Under the pieces are notes generated by a model. The model did no database searches, had not been told where the DNA came from, and saw only the letters and a program-made list of their open reading frames with translations. Below, piece by piece: positions 44,119 to 52,534 of a stretch of 64,000 nucleotides of DNA (positions are counted from its first letter, which is position 1; each line of letters opens with the position of its first letter). Origin of the DNA: Saccharicrinis sp963677345. GTDB taxonomy: Bacteria > Bacteroidota > Bacteroidia > Bacteroidales > Marinilabiliaceae. The stretch covers positions 1 to 64,000 of the forward strand of contig CAXXLC010000018.1 in the NCBI GenBank assembly GCA_963677345.2, read 5' to 3'. A program made the position numbers and the translations under genes.

Positions 44119-47100
44119 ATGGATAGAACAAAAAAATTATATAAAGCAATAGAAGAGAGGATATTGCTTTTGGATGGAGCAATGGGTAGTTTAATTCAAA
44201 CTTATAAACTTGAGGAAGAGGATTATAGGGGCGAAAGATTTAAAGATTATCATATGCCGATTAAGGGTAATAATGATATCTTGTCCATCACTCAACCTCA
44301 GATTATTAAAGAAATACATGCCAAATACCTTGAGGCAGGTTCTGATATCATTGAAACCAATACTTTTAATGCAACATCTATTTCGCAGGCTGATTATGAT
44401 ATGCAGGATGCGGTATGGGATATTAATTATCAATCGGCTAAGATAGCCAGAGAGGTTGCTGATGAGTTTACTTTAAAAACTCCTGAAAAACCTCGTTTTG
44501 TTTGTGGTTCTATAGGACCCTTAAATAAGGCACTGTCATTATCGCCCGATGTAAATAATCCCGGTTACAGGGCTGCAACTTTTGATGATGTAAAGGATGC
44601 CTACAAAGAACAAATCGAAGCCCTGATAAAAGGAGGGAGCGACTTGTTGATGATAGAAACTGTTTTTGATACCTTAAACGCCAAAGCTGCTCTGCTGGCT
44701 ATTGATGAGGTTTTTGATGCTCTTGGAAAGAAGCTGCCAATCATGGTTTCAGGTACTATTACTGACGCCAGTGGCAGAACATTGTCGGGACAAACTCTTG
44801 AGGCTTTCATCGATTCAGTTTCTCATATGGATATTTTAAGTATTGGCTTGAACTGCTCATTAGGTGCTGCTGAGCTGGAACCTTATGTGACTGAACTTTC
44901 GCAAAAAGCTCCTTTTTATATAAGTACTCACCCTAATGCCGGTTTGCCTAACCAGTTCGGGGAATATGATCAAACGCCAAATCAAATGTCAGACCTCATT
45001 AGTCACTGGTTGGCCGATGGTAAAGTAAATATTATTGGAGGATGTTGTGGTACAACTCCTGAGCATATTGCAGCTATGGCAAAAATAGCTGATAAATATA
45101 ATGCGCATAAAAAAGTGCAGGTTCCTCCAATCACACATTTGAGTGGTTTGGAATCTTTACAAATGCGTAAGGATACTAACTTTATCAATATAGGTGAACG
45201 TTGTAATGTGGCCGGATCCCGTAAGTTCCTTCGCTTGATTAAAGAGAAGAAATACGAAGAGGCTGTGGATATTGCCCGACACCAGGTTGAAAATGGAGCT
45301 CAAATCGTTGACGTGAATATGGACGATGCCATGCTTGATGCAAAAGAGGAGATGGTAACATTCTTAAATATGTTAATGTCAGATCCTGATGTTTCAAAGG
45401 TGCCCGTTATGGTAGACTCCTCTAAATTTGAAGTGATTGAGGCCGGGTTGAAGTGTCTGCAGGGAAAATCAGTGGTTAACAGTATTAGTTTAAAGGAAGG
45501 TGAGGATCTATTCCTTGAACATGCCCGTACCATTAAAAAATACGGGGCTGCTGTTGTTGTAATGGCTTTTGATGAAAAAGGACAGGCTGATAATTTTGAG
45601 CGAAGAAAAGAAATTTGTGGGAGAGCTTACAAGTTACTGACTGAAAAGGTAAACTTCCCTCCTCAGGATATTATATTTGACCCCAATGTGCTGGCTATAG
45701 CAACCGGGATAGAAGAGCATAACAATTATGCAGTAGACTTTATCGAAACGTGTAAATGGATTAAAGAAAATTTACCTCATGCCCATATTAGTGGTGGTAT
45801 AAGTAATTTATCCTTCTCTTTCAGAGGTAATAATGTAGTGCGTGAAGCCATTCACTCCGTATTTTTGTATTATGCTATTCAGCAAGGCCTGGATATGGGA
45901 ATCGTTAACCCGGCTATGTTGCAGATTTACGATGATATACCAAAAGAATTGTTGGGGTATGTAGAGGATGTGGTTTTTAACAAACGTGCTGATGCTACCG
46001 ATAGATTGGTTGAATATGCAGAAACGATAAAAAATACTCAGCTGGAAGAAGGCGATCAAAAGCAGGCGGCATGGCGCGAGGGTAATCTGGAAGAACGTTT
46101 AACTTATTGTTTGGTGAAAGGGATCAATGATTATTTAGATGTTGATCTTGCCGAAGCATTGGAAAAATATCCTACTGCATTAGAAATTATTGAAAAGCCA
46201 TTGATGGATGGAATGAATGTGGTTGGAGACTTGTTTGGTAGTGGAAAAATGTTTTTGCCTCAGGTAGTAAAAACTGCCAGGGTAATGAAAAAAGCGGTTG
46301 CTATCCTTCAACCTATCATCGAAAAAGAAAAAGCAGCTACCGGTGCTGCTAAAAGTAATGGTAAAATCCTGATGGCAACTGTTAAAGGTGATGTTCATGA
46401 TATTGGTAAAAATATTGTAGGCGTAATTCTCGGCTGTAATAACTACGAGATTATCGACCTTGGCGTAATGGTTCCCACTGAAGAAATATTGAAAAAAGCC
46501 ATTGAGCATGGTGTTGATATTATTGGTTTAAGTGGTTTGATTACTCCTTCGTTGGAAGAAATGGTGAATGTTGCCAAGGAAATGAAACGTAATGGTTTTA
46601 ATCTTCCTCTGATGGTTGGAGGTGCAACCACGTCTAAAGTTCATACAGCCGTAAAAATTGAACCCGAATATGATTACCCCGTTGTTCATGTAAAAGATGC
46701 TTCAAAAAGTGCTCAAGTGGTAAGTGCTTTACTGTCGCAAACAGCAAAAGAAGAGTTTGCTAAGAAAGTGAAAGAGGAATATGCCGGTTTAAGAGAAAGA
46801 AATGCCAATAAAAAGGCTTTGGTACTTAAACCTATACAAGAGGCCAGGAAAAATAAATTTAAAATAGATTGGAATAGTGGTCAGGTTTATACTCCTAAAT
46901 TGTTAGGCGTGAAAACTTTTGATGATTATTCTATAAGTGAGATAAGAAAGTTTATTGACTGGACTTTCTTCTTCCAGGCCTGGAATCTTACGGGTAATTA
47001 TGATGGAATTGAAAATGTAGTTACCAAAGAAGAGGAAGCTAAATGGTTAGAGGGCTATAAATCAGAGCAAGCAAGAGAGAAAGCTCAGGAGGCATTGAAG

Positions 47101-47856
47101 TTATGGCGCGATTCGCAATCAATGCTTAGCAATATCGAAAGGGATAAAATGCTTGTAGCTAAGGCTGTGTTTGGTTTATTTCCTGCCAACAGTGAGGGTG
47201 ACGATGTAATTGTTTATACCGATGAAACAAGAACTGTTGAAAAAACAAGATTTCATCAGATCAGAGAACAGCAGGATAAGCCGGGAAAAGAAGTGTTTCA
47301 TTCATTGGCCGACTTTGTTGCGCCTGTTGAAAGTGGTGTGAATGACTATATTGGTGGATTTGCTGTTACTGCCGGTGTTGGAATTGAGAAATGGATTAAG
47401 GCTTTTGAAGATGATCATGATGATTATTCTGCCATCCTGCTTAAAGCACTGGCCGATCGATTGGCCGAAGCATTTGCTGAATTATTGCATTTCAGAGTTC
47501 GTAAAGAATTCTGGGGTTATGCTCCTGATGAAGAGTTTAATACTGAGAATTTTATTCGTGAACGATACAGAGGTATTCGTCCTGCATTAGGTTATCCGGC
47601 TTGTCCTGATCATAGTGAAAAACGTCAGTTGTTTGATTTGATGGAGGTTGAGAAGAATGTTGGAATTACTTTAACAGAGCATTTTAGTATGTATCCAAAT
47701 GCTTCTGTAAGTGGTGTTTATTTCGGGCACCCGAAAGCAATGTATTTTGGTGTTGGAAAAATTGGTAAAGATCAGGTCGAAGACCTTGCCAAACGTAAGG
47801 GCATTTCTGTTGAGGAAACGGAAAAATGGATTCCAGTGAATTTAGCGTATAAATAA
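44119..47856 (+). CDS. metH: cobalamin-dependent methionine synthase
   Basis: A full-length 1245-residue enzyme methylating homocysteine from methyl-tetrahydrofolate. Modules in order: Hcy-binding barrel (~1-330) with zinc cysteines in LNCSLGAAEL and GGCCGTTPEHI; pterin-binding barrel from FINIGERCNVAGSRKFLRL; helical cap; B12 domain with DVHDIGKNIVGVILG (D-x-H-x-x-G His ligand) and LSGLITPSLEEM; and the AdoMet reactivation domain with RYRGIRPALGYPACPDHSEK and the preceding EAFAELLHFRVRKEFWGY. A tiny coupled ORF and metF follow in the same direction, so the methyl-donor and acceptor steps are together. Confidence 0.97.
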   Translation: MDRTKKLYKAIEERILLLDGAMGSLIQTYKLEEEDYRGERFKDYHMPIKGNNDILSITQPQIIKEIHAKYLEAGSDIIETNTFNATSISQADYDMQDAVWDINYQSAKIAREVADEFTLKTPEKPRFVCGSIGPLNKALSLSPDVNNPGYRAATFDDVKDAYKEQIEALIKGGSDLLMIETVFDTLNAKAALLAIDEVFDALGKKLPIMVSGTITDASGRTLSGQTLEAFIDSVSHMDILSIGLNCSLGAAELEPYVTELSQKAPFYISTHPNAGLPNQFGEYDQTPNQMSDLISHWLADGKVNIIGGCCGTTPEHIAAMAKIADKYNAHKKVQVPPITHLSGLESLQMRKDTNFINIGERCNVAGSRKFLRLIKEKKYEEAVDIARHQVENGAQIVDVNMDDAMLDAKEEMVTFLNMLMSDPDVSKVPVMVDSSKFEVIEAGLKCLQGKSVVNSISLKEGEDLFLEHARTIKKYGAAVVVMAFDEKGQADNFERRKEICGRAYKLLTEKVNFPPQDIIFDPNVLAIATGIEEHNNYAVDFIETCKWIKENLPHAHISGGISNLSFSFRGNNVVREAIHSVFLYYAIQQGLDMGIVNPAMLQIYDDIPKELLGYVEDVVFNKRADATDRLVEYAETIKNTQLEEGDQKQAAWREGNLEERLTYCLVKGINDYLDVDLAEALEKYPTALEIIEKPLMDGMNVVGDLFGSGKMFLPQVVKTARVMKKAVAILQPIIEKEKAATGAAKSNGKILMATVKGDVHDIGKNIVGVILGCNNYEIIDLGVMVPTEEILKKAIEHGVDIIGLSGLITPSLEEMVNVAKEMKRNGFNLPLMVGGATTSKVHTAVKIEPEYDYPVVHVKDASKSAQVVSALLSQTAKEEFAKKVKEEYAGLRERNANKKALVLKPIQEARKNKFKIDWNSGQVYTPKLLGVKTFDDYSISEIRKFIDWTFFFQAWNLTGNYDGIENVVTKEEEAKWLEGYKSEQAREKAQEALKLWRDSQSMLSNIERDKMLVAKAVFGLFPANSEGDDVIVYTDETRTVEKTRFHQIREQQDKPGKEVFHSLADFVAPVESGVNDYIGGFAVTAGVGIEKWIKAFEDDHDDYSAILLKALADRLAEAFAELLHFRVRKEFWGYAPDEEFNTENFIRERYRGIRPALGYPACPDHSEKRQLFDLMEVEKNVGITLTEHFSMYPNASVSGVYFGHPKAMYFGVGKIGKDQVEDLAKRKGISVEETEKWIPVNLAYK

Positions 47857-47879
47857 ATGTTAATAACTACAGGCGACAG

Positions 47880-48065
47880 GTGTTGACATTTACTGCAATT
47901 GATAAATGCATTATTAAAGATAATGAGCAAGAAGGGAGAGGGCGATGTGACTGTATGTTAACTTCATCAGATTTAATATATTTTATTGAGTTAAAGGATG
48001 AACGTAAAGCATGGATTACTGATGCCGTCTGTCAATTGGAATCAACCATTAAAAGAGATAAATGA
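47880..48065 (+). CDS. small ORF between metH and metF with a PD-(D/E)xK-like core
   Basis: A 61-codon frame that most plausibly starts at a GTG (47880). Its stop overlaps the metF ATG in ATGA, the arrangement of translationally coupled genes, so it is probably real. The protein reads FTAIDKCIIKDNEQEG, then GRCDCMLTSSDLIYFIELKD and a final helix. The pattern D-x(n)-hhh-E-x-K (CD...FIELK) resembles the catalytic strand pair of PD-(D/E)xK nuclease folds and small hypothetical proteins of this phylum, but the chain is too short for a complete nuclease. It may be a remnant or a minimal stand-alone protein. Confidence 0.6.
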   Translation: MLTFTAIDKCIIKDNEQEGRGRCDCMLTSSDLIYFIELKDERKAWITDAVCQLESTIKRDK

Positions 48066-49015
48066 CAGCTGCAGAGTTAGTTTTAAAAGACAAAGAAACA
48101 AAGTTTTCTTTTGAATTATTACCTCCCTTGAAGGGTAATAATATTGATAAAGTTTTTCATACGATTGATATCCTTAAGGAATTCAATCCTCAGTTTATAA
48201 ATATTACTTCTCATAGAGAGGAGTATGCCTTTGAAACCAATACAAAAGGTTTTATTGAAAAAAAAGTAATTCGTAAACGTCCGGGAACTGTGGCTGTTGC
48301 TGCCTCTATTCAAAATAAATACGGTATTAAAGTTATTCCGCATATTATTTCCAGAGGGTTTACACGTAGCGAAACAGAGTATGCATTGATTGATTTGAAT
48401 TTTCTGGGCATCCACGATATACTTCTGTTAAGAGGGGATGATACTCATAAAGATAAATACCCGCTTCGCGAGGAAAAATGTAATCAGTATGCTATAGAGT
48501 TGGCACAACAGGTGAACGATCTTAATGAAGGAAAGTTTTTAGATGGAACAAGTATGGACCCTTTTACTACTCCTTTTGCATATGGTGTAGCCGGTTATCC
48601 CGAAAAACATGAGGAAGCTCCTAATATGGATTCCGATTTGGCATACCTCAAAGCCAAAGTGGATGCAGGCGCCGAGTACGTAATGACTCAGATGTTTTTT
48701 GATAATCAGAAGTACTACGATTTTGTTGATAAATGCAGGGCTATAGGTATTACAGTGCCTGTTATACCTGGTATTAAACCTGTAACAACCGCTAATCAAT
48801 TAACTGTGTTGCCAAAAATATTTAGCTGCGAAATTCCTGAAGATTTTGCTAAAGAGCTTCGTAAGTGTAAAAATAATGATGAGGTAAAGCAGGTTGGTGT
48901 TGAATGGTGTACGCAACAGGCTTTAGATTTAAAAAAGAATGGCGTGCCCATTATTCATTTTTATACCATGATGGCAACTCAAAGCGTAAGAAAAATTGCT
49001 GAAGCAGTTTATTAA
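48062..49015 (+). CDS. metF: 5,10-methylenetetrahydrofolate reductase
   Basis: A 317-residue FAD-dependent barrel enzyme making 5-methyl-THF, the methyl donor for MetH. Family blocks: KFSFELLPPLKG near the start (E in the F-E-x-x-P-P motif), FINITSHREEYAF, DILLLRGDD (R-G-D binding site), GVAGYPEKHEEAPNMDSDLA and AEYVMTQMFFDNQKYYDFVD. It is transcribed with metH and overlaps the intervening small ORF by four bases (ATGA). Confidence 0.96.
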   Translation: MTAAELVLKDKETKFSFELLPPLKGNNIDKVFHTIDILKEFNPQFINITSHREEYAFETNTKGFIEKKVIRKRPGTVAVAASIQNKYGIKVIPHIISRGFTRSETEYALIDLNFLGIHDILLLRGDDTHKDKYPLREEKCNQYAIELAQQVNDLNEGKFLDGTSMDPFTTPFAYGVAGYPEKHEEAPNMDSDLAYLKAKVDAGAEYVMTQMFFDNQKYYDFVDKCRAIGITVPVIPGIKPVTTANQLTVLPKIFSCEIPEDFAKELRKCKNNDEVKQVGVEWCTQQALDLKKNGVPIIHFYTMMATQSVRKIAEAVY

Positions 49016-49016
49016 A

Positions 49017-49222
49017 CTCACAAAAACGCTTTTGAAACACGCAAAAAGGCCTCTTGAACACATAAAAAGTGGTCTGGAAGGCATAAAAACGAGTCCTGGA
49101 GACTTAAAAGTGACTCTTTGTTTGGCAAAAACGGGTCTGCGAGGCACAAAAAGGGGTCTGAGACACATAAAAACGGGTCTGGAACACATAAAAGTGACTC
49201 TTTGTCAGAAAAAATGCGTTAT
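49017..49222. repeat. about ten imperfect 21-bp tandem repeats after metF
   Basis: A unit with core ATAAAAACGGGTCTGGAA recurs about every 20-22 bases from the metF stop to ~49222, with strong drift at the edges and two near-identical arms (AAAAGTGACTCTTTG at ~49087 and ~49187). Because the unit length is three times seven, the plus strand reads as a heptad-repeat peptide (LEHIKSG LEGIKTS ... LRHIKTG LEHIKVT) and the minus strand also stays open (MCSRPVF MCLRPLF VPRRPVF). Both frames lack an obvious start signal, so I treat it as a DNA repeat. Confidence 0.85.
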
Positions 49223-49225
49223 GTT

Positions 49226-49272
49226 AAATAGTTTGGCAGTCCCTGAGAATTACATCACCTGCCAAACTATTT
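49226..49272. repeat. perfect 14-bp inverted repeat closing the repeat block
   Basis: AAATAGTTTGGCAG (49226-49239) and CTGCCAAACTATTT (49259-49272) are exact inverses around a 19-base loop. It follows the 21-bp repeats and precedes the convergent gene end at 49306. There is no T run on either side, so it may be a weak terminator or the edge of a repeat element. Confidence 0.75.
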
Positions 49273-49305
49273 ACAACTTTGGGTAGTATATCGGCAGAGA
49301 GTATT

Positions 49306-52275
49306 TTATTTCCACTCCACAATAGCTTTTTGATGTTTACCATCCATTAAAATATTTAATGGATTTTCAAATTCAACATGAGTAAAATATTCAGTTTCTT
49401 CTACTATCTTTTGTTTTTGCAGGATCTCAAAATCAACGAATTCTTGTTTTTTTACATGATGAACTGAAAAATACCCTACATTCATGGAGGTAACGTTATG
49501 AAAGAAATGCGACCCTAAAGATGCATCGAGGGGGAAATCTTCCAATCCCATTTCAACAATTATTTTAGCATAGGATATTTGTGACCAAAGAACCGGTATA
49601 CCGGTGAATTTATCCCTTGTTCCCCATCGTCCCGGACCAATAAGCAGGTACTCTTTTTCTTCGCTTTCCATTTTTGTGTTGAGGGTTGCAATTTCTTTGG
49701 CCATCTCATCTGTTTTGGTTCTGCTGAATTTATCCGACTTCATAAAAATCACATCCCTGATGTAATCAATACTGCCGTTACCCATCCCTTTTTCTGATGC
49801 CAATAATATTTTGGATTGGTCAACGGTATTGAAATCAATTTTCACATGATTCTGAAGTCTTATTAAAGGTTTAATCTGAAGCAAATATAATGTAGGTAAG
49901 TTGTTTTTTCCGGTGTTTAAATCTACGGCAAATTCAATTTCAACAGGAGCTCCCATGGCTTGTTTAAAATATTTTAAAAGCAATTCAAGACTTTTAGCCA
50001 GGGGCAGATATTCGTATTTAAGTATATTGGCAAAATTAATGATACGTGGTCCTTTGTTATTTAAGTTAAAAACAATGCGGTCGTAACTGTAATCATACAC
50101 CGAGGCACAAAGTCTCAGGTTTCCATCCTCTTCGGCTTCTTTGATGGATAGTTTTTGTATATAAGAATCTTCGCTATAATTATTAATGTCAAAATTTTCA
50201 TCTTTTAAGCTTAAGGCATAAAAGTGGGTCTGCGAATCTTTTAACTGGTCCTGTATCGAGTTTAATTCCAGATTTGGATATTTAGGACAAAAGCGCCATG
50301 CTTTTTCTCCGCCAACAACATATTTACCCAGTCCTATGCCAATTACAGCAAAACCATCTTCGGGTTTCATGTATGAAAAAGGGTAGTAATTATAGCTTTG
50401 TGCAATGCCGCTGATATGAGGGTAAAAGCGGTGATGGGCTTTGTCGCCAACCATTTTTTGAATGATTACCGCCATCTTTTCTTCCTCAATCTTATAGTTA
50501 ACAGCTTCAAAGTACGACCTGGCAGAGCTTGAGTATATCGAAGCGTAAACCATCTTGATAGCAGTAGCCAGTTGTTGATATCTGACTTCATCGTCGGGAT
50601 GGTTATTGGGGAGCATATAGGTAGCATATACTCCGGCAAAGGGTTGAAGAAGAGAGTCCTCGAATAAACCGGAGGATCTTATGGCTAAAGGTTCTTTAAT
50701 CACCTCGATATATTGACGGAGCTTAAGTTTTAATTTTTCAGAGAAAGTAGCCTTTGTAAATAACTCTTTGACTTTATCAAATTGTTTTTCAAGGTATATT
50801 TTGTTGTACAGGTCGTTTTGCTGGATAAAGTTTGAAAATTCATCGGCACCAATGATTGCAGTTGTTGGAATGTGTATATTTATATCGGGAAGAATCTTTT
50901 CAAAATCAACATTCTCAACAAAATGACTTAAAAAAGCAAGTCCTCTTCCTTTACCTCCAAAGCTGCCTTCGCCTATTCGGGTAATATACCTGTTATTGTC
51001 AACCAATGTCCTGTCAAAACGAATTACTTTTCCTTTTATACTTTCCAGTTTTACTTCTTCAAATATGGCTAATATGGCCTGGCGTAGTTTATTTGAACTT
51101 TCAAAATCTTTAATGTCGTACGGCCTGAGTTTTTTTGCCATATTAATCTCGCCCCGGGCCATTAGCCAGGTACTGATGCCATTTCTTTTTCCATGATAAA
51201 GAAGCGATTCAGCTTCAATATCTTTAATGCATCTGTAAAATTCTTTCAGGTTATGAGCCGTGGCAATCTCCCGCCCCCTAGAGTTTTTAAATATAAAGTC
51301 GCCAAATCCTAATTTTTGATGGATAAAATCATAAATATCCTGCGATAATGTTTCTGAGTTTTTATCAATAAAATCGGCATTAACTTCCTTTGCCTTTTGC
51401 TCATTTAACGGGTCTGACGATTGTATCAGAGTAGGAATACTCATGATTGATTGCACGTACTTTATGAGTTCAACGCCGGCGTTGTCATCTGTTTTGCCGT
51501 CGCGTGTGTATTTCATATCAGAAATAACACAAATTAAATAGTCTTTAAACTGGTTAATAATGTTAACGGCGTCTTCGTAATTGCTGGCGAGTAGTATTTT
51601 AGGACGAGCCCTCATCTTCATGATTTTATGAAGCTGTTCGTGACCTTCTTCGGCAAGTATGGTCTGTGTTTGCTTCATAATTATGGAGTAGAGCAGGGGA
51701 AGGTAGCGGGTGTAATATTTTTGCGAATCTTCTACTAAAAGAATTACTCTCACGTCTCCAATTTTTGTGTCGTTGGCTGCGTTCCTGCTGTCTTCAACAT
51801 GTTTAATCATTGCCAAAAATACCTTAGAGTCGCCATTCCATACAAATACCCTGTCGATATATTCAGTACCGGGTCCTGATTCATCAAAAAATTTCAGGTC
51901 GCTGTTATTATTAACCATCACGAGTAAAGGCATATCCGGTCTCATCTTTTTTATGGCCTTACTGTATTTAATGGGTGTTTTTTTATCTAACCCGGCCATT
52001 AATATCACCAGGTCAAAATGTCTTTTGCCCATGAGTTCTTTGGCTTCTGTAATGTTCGATGCAGAAGTGATACGTGGTGCGGTATATAGGTTGAGCTGTA
52101 AAAATTCCCCGTAAATTTTATCAAAAAATCGTCCTTCTCTAACAATCGAATAAGCATCGTAATAATTGGCAATGAGCAGAACTTCTTTGACTTTGAACTC
52201 CATTAATTCTGCAAAAATATCCTGGTCGCTTTTTTTCCTTTTGTATATCTGGTTTAACTCAAATTCGTTATTCAT
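49306..52275 (-). CDS. tandem receiver-like domains fused to a PEP/pyruvate-binding (PPDK-N) ATP-grasp domain
   Basis: A 989-residue cytoplasmic protein. Residues ~30-150 form a receiver-like fold lacking a clear acidic site (VLLIANYYDAYSIVREGRFF); residues ~175-320 form a second receiver with acidic pocket LLVEDS and putative phospho-Asp in VISDMKYTRDG. After a linker comes the PPDK N-terminal ATP-binding domain: GEGSFGGKGRGLAFLSHF, then PLAIRSSGLFEDSLLQPFAG and VEIEFAVDLNTG and LLIGPGRWGTRDKF. The C-terminal swivelling phospho-His domain of PPDK/PEP synthase is not recognisable. Known mainly as a hypothetical PEP/pyruvate-binding protein of this phylum; the phosphotransfer target is unknown. 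Confidence 0.85.
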   Translation of the reverse strand: MNNEFELNQIYKRKKSDQDIFAELMEFKVKEVLLIANYYDAYSIVREGRFFDKIYGEFLQLNLYTAPRITSASNITEAKELMGKRHFDLVILMAGLDKKTPIKYSKAIKKMRPDMPLLVMVNNNSDLKFFDESGPGTEYIDRVFVWNGDSKVFLAMIKHVEDSRNAANDTKIGDVRVILLVEDSQKYYTRYLPLLYSIIMKQTQTILAEEGHEQLHKIMKMRARPKILLASNYEDAVNIINQFKDYLICVISDMKYTRDGKTDDNAGVELIKYVQSIMSIPTLIQSSDPLNEQKAKEVNADFIDKNSETLSQDIYDFIHQKLGFGDFIFKNSRGREIATAHNLKEFYRCIKDIEAESLLYHGKRNGISTWLMARGEINMAKKLRPYDIKDFESSNKLRQAILAIFEEVKLESIKGKVIRFDRTLVDNNRYITRIGEGSFGGKGRGLAFLSHFVENVDFEKILPDINIHIPTTAIIGADEFSNFIQQNDLYNKIYLEKQFDKVKELFTKATFSEKLKLKLRQYIEVIKEPLAIRSSGLFEDSLLQPFAGVYATYMLPNNHPDDEVRYQQLATAIKMVYASIYSSSARSYFEAVNYKIEEEKMAVIIQKMVGDKAHHRFYPHISGIAQSYNYYPFSYMKPEDGFAVIGIGLGKYVVGGEKAWRFCPKYPNLELNSIQDQLKDSQTHFYALSLKDENFDINNYSEDSYIQKLSIKEAEEDGNLRLCASVYDYSYDRIVFNLNNKGPRIINFANILKYEYLPLAKSLELLLKYFKQAMGAPVEIEFAVDLNTGKNNLPTLYLLQIKPLIRLQNHVKIDFNTVDQSKILLASEKGMGNGSIDYIRDVIFMKSDKFSRTKTDEMAKEIATLNTKMESEEKEYLLIGPGRWGTRDKFTGIPVLWSQISYAKIIVEMGLEDFPLDASLGSHFFHNVTSMNVGYFSVHHVKKQEFVDFEILQKQKIVEETEYFTHVEFENPLNILMDGKHQKAIVEWK

Positions 52276-52494
52276 ATATTTTGTTGTTTATGCAAGGTTC
52301 TTATTTATAATGATTACGATATTAAGTGGATGTGTGTTGTTTTCAAGAATAAAGTTAATAAATAGAATGCTATTATAAATGACAGATGTTGTGTAATAAA
52401 ATAAGTCAGGAACTAATTATGTGTTAATTGAAACTGTTAACAAAACTTTACGTATTCATTTAGGTGTTATTTCTTAAACTCATAATTGTAATTA

Positions 52495-52516
52495 TTACAA
52501 ACCTTTTGGTTTGTAA
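52495..52516 (+). promoter_or_regulatory. perfect hairpin in the leader of the T9SS substrate gene
   Basis: TTACAAACC (52495-52503) pairs with GGTTTGTAA (52508-52516) around a TTTT loop, ending 18 bases before the ATG at 52535. It is too weakly followed by T to be a terminator and may act as an operator or as a stabilising 5' structure. Confidence 0.55.
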
Positions 52517-52534
52517 ATAATATTAGATCTGATA

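Noticed and set aside
49017..49222. Possible CRISPR array
   Set aside because: Units abut without spacers, drift continuously, and no cas gene is present.
48929..49286. Two opposing ORFs across the 21-bp repeats
   Set aside because: Both strands are open simply because a 21-bp unit preserves frame; neither has a family match or clear start, and one overlaps metF. Treated as a DNA repeat instead.
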